Assembly (NCBI GenBank): GCA_963210315.1
Contig: OY723274.1
Coordinates: 1,860,001 to 1,924,000, forward strand
DNA: 64,000 nucleotides
Reading direction: 5' to 3'
Origin: Rhynchopus euleeides
Taxonomy: Eukaryota; Euglenozoa; Diplonemea; Diplonemida; Diplonemidae
In this document: positions 52,164 through 60,088 of the stretch, piece after piece
How positions within the stretch are numbered: position 1 is the stretch's first letter
How the letters are laid out: each line of letters opens with the position of its first letter
Notes under the pieces: model-generated
Told to the model about the DNA's origin: nothing
What the model saw: only the letters and a program-made list of their open reading frames with translations
Database searches by the model: none
Program-made: the position numbers and the translations under genes

Positions 52164-52816
52164 CACGGTGGCCTGGTCAGCTGACTGACCAGGTTTTGAC
52201 CAGGTCCAAATCTGACCAGGTCATGACCAAATCTGACCTGGTCATTGACCAGGTATGACCTGGTCATGACCATGTCATACCTGGTCATGACCAGGTCATT
52301 TTCACCCATTTTAACCGGGGGGGAACATGTTGAGTGGCCAAGCAGGGGGAACAATTCGCATATTCCGGACTCTCTCCGGCCGTTGTGGAAAGTATGGGTC
52401 AAAAGGGTTCAACCATACCCCGAGTCGAGAAAGAAGTCGAAGCTTGAATCATGTTGGACACAAGGGGAAAATGGTCAAAATTGGCCCAAAATTACCAAAA
52501 AAAATGAGGCCCCCTGCCCAGGTTCCCTGCCCACCTGGACGCACTCAAGTGCCTCACACCGGGTCCCTCCCCTGGTGGTATCCCAAAAAAGTGTCGAGGA
52601 GGTCTGCATCATCCCAGGCCACGCAGAAGGCGTCGAAGGGCCGCCAAGGGTGGTGTGGAGGAGAAGGACGCAGGGCCCAACACCCTGCTCTCCTTCGTCA
52701 AGCTTTACATTGAAAAGCGGAAGGGCGGCGAGCTGTTTCACAGCAGCCTCGCGGCGCTGTTTGAAAAGCCATCGCACCACCCACTGACAAGGAGTGGGGC
52801 AGGAAGCTGACACAGA

Positions 52817-53413
52817 GTGAAGAGGCCGACAAGAACAAGGCCAAGACACTGCCCGCAGTCTACTCCATGCGTGTCTCTGGCAACACGCGTCGGAGGCGGC
52901 ATGAAGCGCCTCACGAGCGCCGACAAGAACTCGTCCGAGTACGAGGTGCTGACGGAAGCGGGGTGCTCGGATGAGGTGCTGGGAACCGATATGAAGAGGC
53001 TGCCCACCGCTCAGAGCGCGGTGGGCAGTACTTCTTCGAAGGCAGCTGATAAACAACTGATCCCGAACGACGGATCGGTCATGACTGTCACGGTCATGAG
53101 GGACCTGCCCTACAAGAGCGAGGTTCCGAATGGTCTGCACGCCCGAACGTTCATTGTGGCGGTGGGGGCAACACCACAGGCAACGCAGGGGCAGGGTGTC
53201 GTGACCATCGACATCCAGTTGGTGAACGCGGTGATGAGGCAGGCGGTGGTGACAAAGAAGCCCGACCAGTGGGCGTGCCTCAACGTCGCCGTGAGTGACA
53301 ACGACAAGGATGCTGACCCCGCTGGACCCGCTGGACCCGAGCATCCCGATGCAAGCGAGGACGAGGAGGACGAGAGTCCCATCGGCAGTGCCGTAACGGT
53401 TGACCACATCTGA
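52817..53413 (+). pseudogene. Longest coding remnant within the TIR element
   Basis: 198 codons, GC-rich and biased like genuine genes from about codon 28 on. Fragments read RLTSADKNSSEYEVLTEAG, VMTVTVMRDLPYKSEVPNG, GVVTIDIQLVNAVMRQAVVT and an acidic end DASEDEEDES. No DDE/D triad, zinc finger or other domain is identifiable. Neighbouring remnants lie in other frames, so this is part of a larger decayed gene of the element. Confidence 0.45.
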
Positions 53414-53430
53414 TTGTGACACTTTTCAAA

Positions 53431-53539
53431 GGGGGTCTTCGCTACGGGGTGATCGTCAGTGCATTTTGGTGCCTTTCCTGTTGAATTGGCTGAAAACTGA
53501 CGAAGATTGACGAAGGATAACGACTCAGCGAAGACCCCC
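53431..53539 (-). mobile_element. Miniature inverted-repeat element, GGGGGTCTTCGCT type, copy 2, nested
   Basis: 109 bp, GGGGGTCTTCGCT...AGCGAAGACCCCC (13-bp perfect ends), with AAA on both sides as target duplication. It lies inside the 52164-54527 element, so it inserted later. Confidence 0.88.
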
Positions 53540-54527
53540 AAAGAGTGTAAAAGAATGGAGAAGGGAGTACCCTGCCTTGAATGCCTCAGGACCCTCAGGA
53601 TCCTCAGAACTGCCACCTATTTGCTCTCTCCGACGAAGCGTTCGAGAGGGAGAATGGGGAGAGGAAATTGCGGGCCAGGACAACATCTGCTCGTTTCCGG
53701 GAGAGGGACCTGATGGTGTTCGAGCTGGCAACCTATGCCCCCGTGCCAGTTTCGGCAACGACCCCGCAAGAATCTTCGTGTACCCTTTTGCAATACAATG
53801 TCATATCGTTGTGCGGGAAGTGCATGACAGCGGGTCCCGTATGGATGAAAAACTTCGATTCGTTTCGGCACCGTCTCAGGACTCTCGGTAGCAGTCGGGT
53901 AACCCCTGTCGGCCCGATCGATTCGCTCGGCAAGTGTTCCGATGGCTGGTTACTGACTGGCGATGCTGCCTGCAACACGCGGTGGTCTCCGTATTTGCCT
54001 CTGCGACAAGCAGCCGCCAATCCACACCCAGGATGCGAAGGACGGCGTGTTAGGCAAGGCAGCACTGGCCTGTGAAGCCGACGACGACAACGAAGATCCC
54101 GAAGAAGAGGAAGAAGGAGAAGAATGTGAAGAAGCGGAAGAAGGCAGAAAGCTGCTGATCATGAAGTTTCGTCGCCGACCCCACCCTCCCCTCCCCCGCC
54201 ACCCCCCTGCACTGCAGCATATTTTATTGGTAATTTTGGGCCAATTTTGACCATTTTCCCCTTGTGTCCAACATGATTCAAGCTTCGACTTCTTTCTCGA
54301 CTCGGGGTATGGTTGAACCTTTTTGACCCATACTTTCCACAACGGCCGGAGAGAGTCCGGAATATGCGAATTGTTCCCCCTGCTTGGCCACTCAACATGT
54401 TCCCCCCGGTTAAAATAGGTGAAAATGACCTGGTCATGACCAGGTCATACCTGGTCAATGACCAGGTATGACCTGGTCAAGATTTGACCAGGTTTTGACC
54501 TGGTCAGGGTCTGACCAGGCCACCGTG

Positions 54528-55333
54528 TGTGTGTGCCGTGCCGCCACAACCCCCCCCCCCCCCCCCCGGAGTCGCCAACGGCAGAAACGTTCAATTCTGA
54601 TGCATTTTTATTTGCCCATCTGCACAGAACTGTCCCGCATGACGTCTTTTCCTGCAAAGCCTTCATATTCCACCATCCACTGCCCCGGCTATATCTCGTT
54701 GGTTGATCTGTGTGATAAAGCAGCCCAGTTGTGCCAGCCTCGGTTGATGCCCAACCATGGCAACCACGAGGGCGAGGGAGGGGCTCCACAACCATAGAGG
54801 GCAGCCCGCGCCGTGCCCCTCACCATTCGAGCGAGGTGATCAGGTATTGTACCAAGACCCAAGCTGCATGTATACCGATCTCGAGAACGAAAAATGCGGG
54901 TTGCAAAGACGTCGGCATTCACATCGAAAAACAAGGCCGAACTTTATGTCGCAGGGGGCAGGTCGGGGCAGACAGTGTCGCATATTCGCCACAGGCCAAT
55001 CAAACGAGCGGTGCACGAACCCCTGCACCTCCCGATGAGGCAGCCTCCTCTTTTGAGCATTTCCCCTCGAGGGATGGCTTGCTGGGTGGTGGTGGTGGTG
55101 ATGGGTGGTGGTAGTAGTAGTGGTGGTGAAAGCCATCTGGCCCTGCCGGGGGGTGGGGCTACGGAAGACTAACCCGAGAGGGGAAGGATTCGAAAGGAAC
55201 CCCACTCGACAGCTTACATCTGACCCCCGTCTGCCCACCCCCCCCCCCTCTCCTCCCCTGCACGGTGGTCTTATGCAGAAAATGCATATCATTTTGCTAA
55301 TCAAATTTTTGCATATTAAAATTTTCCGATTGG
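54528..55333. other. Intergenic, no gene
   Basis: About 800 bp. Starts with an 18-C run (54550-54567). GGT/GGTGAT microsatellite around 55085-55130. No supportable frame. Confidence 0.5.
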
Positions 55334-55575
55334 GGGCCCTCGCTACCAGTCACGGGTCGTCACGGCTCGTCAGTGAGTCAGGGGGCTTTTTTGGCTGGCC
55401 TGGGGAGAAGGGTGAATTTTCAGGTTTTTGGCTGACTACGAGTCACTACGAGTCACTTGACTGGTAGCGAGGCCGGTCTGGAACTCCGGGTGGGGACTTG
55501 GCACAATATGTGAAAATTCCACCCAGAGGTCCAGACCGGCCTCGCTACCAGTCACGTGACTCGTAGTGACTCACA
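55334..55575. mobile_element. Small inverted-repeat element, CCTCGCTACCAGTCAC type, with third arm
   Basis: Left arm GGGGGCCCTCGCTACCAGTC (55334) pairs with GACTGGTAGCGAGGCC (~55461-55478) over about 44 bp. A further arm, GGCCTCGCTACCAGTCACGT (~55540), is inverted relative to the second one. The result is three arms and two possible hairpins, as from nested or partly duplicated copies. The arms contain GACTCGTAGTGACTCG direct repeats. Confidence 0.65.
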
Positions 55576-55619
55576 GTGGTCCCCACCTCCTGTAGGGGCA
55601 CTCCCCGATTCCCCCCAGC

Positions 55620-56300
55620 AAATTAGTGTACTTGGTTGATTCCCCCCGATTCCCCCCAGTACACTGTCGTACTTGGACGATTCCCCCCGATTCCCCCCAG
55701 TACATTGTCGTACTTGGACGATTCCCCCCGATTCCCCCCAGTACATTGTCATACTTGGACGATTCCCCCCGATTTCCCCCAGTACATTGTCGTACTTGGA
55801 CGATTCCCCCCGATTCCCCCCAGTACAGTGTCGTACTTGGACGATTCCCCCCGATTTCCCCCAGTACATTGTCGTACTTGGACGATTCCCCCCGATTCCC
55901 CCCAGTACATTGTCATACTTGGACGATTCCCCCCGATTCCCCCCAGTACAGTGTCGTACTTGGACGATTCCCCCCGATTCCCCCCAGTACATTGTCGTAC
56001 TTGGACGATTCCCCCCGATTTCCCCCAGTACATTGTCGTACTTGGACGATTCCCCCCGATTCCCCCCAGTACATTGTCATACTTGGACGATTCCCCCCGA
56101 TTCCCCCCAGTACATTGTTATACTTGGACGATTCCCCCCGATTCCCCCCAGTACATTGTCGTACTTGGACGATTCCCCCCGATTCCCCCCAGTACATTGT
56201 CGTACTTGGACGATTCCCCCCGATTCCCCCCAGTACATTGTCATACTTGGACGATTCCCCCCGATTCCCCCCAGTACATAGTCGTACTTAGCGGATTCCC
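55620..56300. repeat. 41-bp satellite, ~16 tandem units
   Basis: Unit GATTCCCCCCGATTCCCCCC then AGTACATTGTCGTACTTGGAC, 41 bp, with few variants (CATTGTC/CAGTGTC, CCGATTTCCC). Because 41 is not a multiple of 3 and no frame meets a stop, all three + frames stay open across it. These are not genes. There are no unique spacers. Confidence 0.95.
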
Positions 56301-56395
56301 CCGTGCTGGGGGGAATTGGGGGAAATCCGCCAAGTATGACTGTGTACTGGGGGGAATCGGGAGATTTAGTGAATAGTGCGGAGCAAGTATCTTCG
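56300..56395. repeat. Satellite end plus GGAGATTTAGTGAATAGTG block, left copy
   Basis: One or two inverted satellite units, then AGATTTAGTGAATAGTGCGG, AGCAAGTATCTTCGCGCCAC and GCGAGAAGCACAACAAAGCA. The last block recurs at about 57551-57614, as a direct repeat flanking the minus-strand gene. Confidence 0.85.
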
Positions 56396-56944
56396 CGCCA
56401 CGCGAGAAGCACAACAAAGCAATAATTTGCCCAGAGGGCCGGAGAGGGGAGGGGGGACAGCCTGCCTAGTCAAGATCTGCGAGAGGGGCCGCTGCTGGTG
56501 CATCAGGGCGATCACCTCGCCCATGCCCCCACCCGCCGCCGGCTGCTGGGGGGCCACCGAGGAGGAGGCCACCGGGGCCGTGGACTCCCCGCGGAGGCGC
56601 GCCACCGACTCCACCTGCCCCAGCCGCCCCGTGCACAGCTGCACCGTCGCCAGCAGCCTCACCAGCGCGATCCCCGACCAGTCGCCGACCCCCTGGACGA
56701 GCGCGTCCAGGGCCGACGGGAGGATGCGGTCCTGCGCGATGTTCTTCGTCGCAGCCTCCGCGAGCAAGCTCCTCAGGGTGCCGAGGAGGGCGGGGTACGG
56801 CACCTTCTGCCGGACGAGGCCCGCCTGCACCACGTCGACGTTCACCGCCGCGAGCTGCGCGGTCGGGGGGGACCAGTCGTACGACTGCCCTTTCCCCCCC
56901 TCCAGGTGCGCCTCCAGCTCGGCCAGAGTCTTGCACTCTGTCAT
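56366..56944 (-). CDS. Hypothetical protein, only minus-strand gene
   Basis: 192 residues from the ATG complementary to 56942-56944 (ACACAACAATGACAG on the minus strand, the same ACAACAATG context as the peroxiredoxin genes). Residues 1-130 look like a folded helical domain: TLAELEAHLEGGKGQSYDW, VNVDVVQAGLVRQKVPYPAL, GTLRSLLAEAATKNIAQDRI, SALDALVQGVGDWSGIALVR and LATVQLCTGRLGQVESVARL. A Ser/Ala/Gln/Gly-rich linker follows. I do not recognise it. The last ~10 codons run into the repeat block that also occurs at 57551-57614, so the original C-terminus may have been replaced when the repeat arrived, or the gene is shorter in origin. Codon bias is strong, supporting a real gene. Confidence 0.7.
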   Translation of the reverse strand: MTECKTLAELEAHLEGGKGQSYDWSPPTAQLAAVNVDVVQAGLVRQKVPYPALLGTLRSLLAEAATKNIAQDRILPSALDALVQGVGDWSGIALVRLLATVQLCTGRLGQVESVARLRGESTAPVASSSVAPQQPAAGGGMGEVIALMHQQRPLSQILTRQAVPPPLSGPLGKLLLCCASRVARRYLLRTIH

Positions 56945-57204
56945 TGTTGTGTGTGTGTGCGGGTGTTTAAAAGGCGAGAGGGGCCGAGCACCAACGCACA
57001 CACAACCCGATGTCCTGATGAAGGGTGGTGGTGGTCGCGCCCCCGTCCAACCGTGCAACGCACGTGGCGGAAACTGCACTATGCAGCAACAGTGATGAGA
57101 AACAACACAGCAAAAACAGCAAGCAAACAGCAACAGAAACCTCGCGCGCGCCGCTCCTCCCTATTCTAAATCTCCCTTACCGTGGCGAAGCCACTCGACT
57201 AAAG

Positions 57205-57614
57205 TCGTTCGTAGGGGGAATCGTCCAAGTACGACAATGTACTGGGGGGAATCGGGGGGAATCGTCCAAGTATGACAATGTACTGGGGGAAATCGGGGGG
57301 AATCGTCCAAGTACGACAATGTACTGGGGGGAATCGGGGGGAATCCGCCAAGTACACGAATGTACTGGGGGGAATCGGGGGAAATCCGCCAAGCCTGACT
57401 ATGTTCTGGGGGGAATCGGGGGGAATCCGCCAAGCATGACTATGCGCTGGGGGCAATCGGGGGAAATCCGCCAAGTATGACTATGTACTGGGGGGAATCG
57501 GGGGGAATCCGCCAAGTACACGAATGTGCTGGGGGGAATCGGGGGGAATCGGAGATTTAGTGAATAGTGTGGAGCAAGTATCTTCGCGCGACGCGAGAAG
57601 CACAACAAAGCAAT
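57205..57614. repeat. Inverted satellite array, ~8 units, plus flanking block, right copy
   Basis: Reverse-complement form of the 41-bp unit (GTACTGGGGGGAATCGGGGG, AATCGTCCAAGTACGACAAT), grading into variants (AATCCGCCAAGTACACGAAT). It ends in GGAGATTTAGTGAATAGTGT, GGAGCAAGTATCTTCGCGCG and ACGCGAGAAGCACAACAAAG as on the left side. With 55620-56300 it encloses the minus-strand gene. Confidence 0.9.
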
Positions 57615-57700
57615 ACATACGTATGTACATATGTAAATTTTGGAGTTTACATATGTAAAATCCGGAGCTTACATATGTAAATCCGGAGGTTGCATATGTA
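57605..57700. repeat. TTTACATATGTAAA palindrome array, small
   Basis: About five ACATATGT-type palindromes spaced 20-24 bp apart (CATACGTATGTACATATGTA, GTTTACATATGTAAAATCCG, CTTACATATGTAAATCCGGA). The same motif forms a larger array at 59448-59690. Confidence 0.85.
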
Positions 57701-60088
57701 CCCCCGAGGCAAAAATGAGCGAACGGGCAGCATGCCGTTCCTCTTTTTTGCCTCGTGAGAGGTTCCCCCCCCACCAGGCAAGGTGAAAAATGAAGAAACG
57801 GGCAGCATGCCGTTCTACATTTTCCCTTGCAAGGCAGGGAGGGCGCCCCCCATGCCAGACAGCAGCCACCCCTGCAGGGGCAACAACTGACGGGCATGGG
57901 GAACGAGGTGGGTCTGGACCCGACACCGCCACCACACGCGCAGTGCACCTTTCGGATACACTGTCGTGAGTGGGGTGTGGGCAGTTCCCCTATCCTGTGA
58001 GCTCCTTTCGGACGAAGAGGTGCAGCGGTTATCTGCAACCTTCGTCCTGGACTTGCCTCGGGGGGAACGCCACGGTTTACCGCGGGTCCCGACGAGGGCA
58101 CTCAGGCAGGATCTTCACGCCACCCCGCACCGAGGTCCCTTCTCACGCGGCGTGTCTCCCAGGTTCATGGCGGCGTCATCAGGTCAGGCTTTGTAGTCTC
58201 TACACCATCAGTAGTAAGGGAAATCCTAAAACCATACATGAAATCCACCTTTTGGGCCGCTGGTGTACGAGGCTTGTTCCTCCAATTGAATCATGTTTGC
58301 TGTGTCAGGCAATATCAATACAGCCGCTGAAAGAAGTCAAGGTGTTGTGGATCTGCTGCTCACAGGAAGGATTCAGGGTGGATCACAAGACTGACCACCC
58401 TCTTTCCTTTGTCAAGTACCCTGTAAAACATCAGAACACCAAGTATCTTTCAACACTACATGTTCAAGAGTGGAATCAGTGGAATCGGAAGGGGTCACCT
58501 ACCACACGGACACAGTTCCCGCGACTAATAAATGCCGAGAGTTCCGGTGTCCGACCACCTGGTATTACTTGGCTCCATCCACCCAGTCATTACGAGGGGG
58601 CGTCCCTTGAAGCCAGTTCCGCAGAACTCAGACCCCCCTTAAAACCAATGTCCTGTGTAGACAACTACTTAGCCTGCCTGATGACGACACCAATTCGCTG
58701 GGAGAGACGCCGCGGTCCAGGACCCCAATGGGGATGACGTGGCATTGTTTGACCGAATCGGTTGTGTAAGTGTGTAGCCCCCTCCGCCCTCTGTCCCTCC
58801 CCCCAGGGTGGTGTGTGGAGGCGAGAAGCGCAAACAGCAGCAATGCAGGCATAGCAAAAAGTGGATCCCTGCAGGTAGACCCTCGGGGTACACCCCTATC
58901 ATCGGGTCACCTGAAATTTCCCAATTTGAAAATCTGCAACAATCAAGGCAACACGCGATGGGACGGGGCACATGACCTTGCACAGGGGTGGGGGGGCAGA
59001 AGGCAGGGGGTGGGGTTGCGGTTGGGGTAGGTATAGCGTTTGAATACTTGAGTTTTGTCTGAATTTCGCACAACAGACGACCCGAACCTCATTTGGCCGA
59101 TTTTCTCCCCACAACCCCGATTTGGAGGCAACCCTCATTTGCTTGATTTTTGGGGTCGCATGAGGGAACTCGGGGCGGAAACTCGAGATTTTCTCACGAC
59201 TGTCTTCGAAAATGGACAGTTCCAGACCACCAGGGCCCGATTTTCGTCCCAGAAAATTTTGGGTCAATATTTTGGGCGAGATTTGGCCAAGGCCAAAAAT
59301 CAGCCATTTTCGGGACCGGTTTTAACGCGTTTTAGGGCCCAAAATAGGCTCAAAACTCAAAAATTCCTTCGAAATCGGCCTCAAACGTCCAAAATAGACC
59401 CACCCCGGAAAAAAAATTCGAAAAGGGTCCCCCTATAAATCGCCGGATTTTACATATGTAAATCGGAATTTACATATGTAAATCCAGATTTACATATGTA
59501 AATCTGGATTTACATATGTAAATCCTGACTTGCATATGTAAATTTGGGATTTACATATGTAAATCTGGAAGTTGCATATGTAAATCCCAGGTTTACATAT
59601 GTAAATCCTGACTGTCTTATGTCAGCCCGGGATTTTCATATGCAAAATGATATGCAAAATGATATGCATTTTACATATGTAAACCGCTGTTTAAGACCAC
59701 CGTGTGTGAAACACCTCCCCACCCCTCCGCACACCAGCGTGCTTCGGAGCATGCGGTTGTTGTGTGCAGCAGTGTGAGGGGCGGGAGTGGGGTGCCCGCT
59801 CCTTGTTTTGTGGCTCCCACTGCACAGCACAGCACATCACGCCCACCACCAAAAAAAAAACCCCCCCCCCTCCTTCTGCAGGCACAGTCTCGTCCATCCG
59901 ATCTACACAATCTACACAAGATATACCCCCCTCCCACCGTTCATTCTTTGAAAGGAGATCCGATCCCATCCCCCCACACCACCACCCACGACTCCAACCC
60001 TCTCCCTGTGATGCGAAGGTGATTCGGCACGCGTGACTGTGGGGTGTCGCCTTGAGAGGGGTGTCGTCACAACTCGGAAGCAGCAAGC
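57615..60088. other. Intergenic, AT-richer, with TACATATGTA palindrome arrays
   Basis: About 2.5 kb. It includes two palindrome arrays (57605-57700 and 59448-59690), an imperfect repeat of GAACGGGCAGCATGCCGTTC (57721-57741, 57797-57817) around CCCCCACCAGGCAAGG, and a less GC-rich open stretch (57970-58737) with no recognisable domain. CACCACACG/ACACCACCACCC leaders lie near the end. Confidence 0.5.
59448..59690. repeat. TTTACATATGTAAATC palindrome array, large
   Basis: About ten units of ~20-22 bp, each a 14-bp palindrome TTTACATATGTAAA with spacers such as TCCAGA, TCTGGA and TCCTGA, decaying at the right to CATATGCAAAATGATATGC. A unit-by-unit palindrome satellite. Confidence 0.9.

Larger units (their letters stand above)
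52164..54527. mobile_element. 2.4-kb TIR element with ~300-bp arms, coding remnants, broken
   Basis: Left arm ~52164-52500 and right arm ~54220-54527 are inverted copies: ends CACGGTGGCCTGGTCAG and CTGACCAGGCCACCGTG, TCTCTCCGGCCGTTGTGGAA against TTCCACAACGGCCGGAGAGA. The outer ~140 bp of each arm is a mosaic of ACCTGGTCATGACCAGGT palindromes. Between the arms, stretches with good codon bias occur in more than one frame (~52655-52790, ~52880-53410, ~53585-54060), including DPEEEEEGEECEEAEEG near the right arm. The gene looks broken and matches no transposase I recognise. A miniature element (53431-53539) is nested inside. Confidence 0.75.

Noticed and set aside
55620-56300. CRISPR-like array
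   Set aside because: Units are directly adjacent with no unique spacers, and the genome is eukaryotic.
55626-56412. Long open frames (200-250 codons) in the satellite, on both strands
   Set aside because: They follow from the stop-free 41-bp unit; no unique sequence, no start context, no domain.
57970-58737. 255-codon open frame in an AT-richer stretch
   Set aside because: No domain, no codon bias like the other genes, no start context; too weak to call a gene, although a decayed mobile element cannot be excluded.
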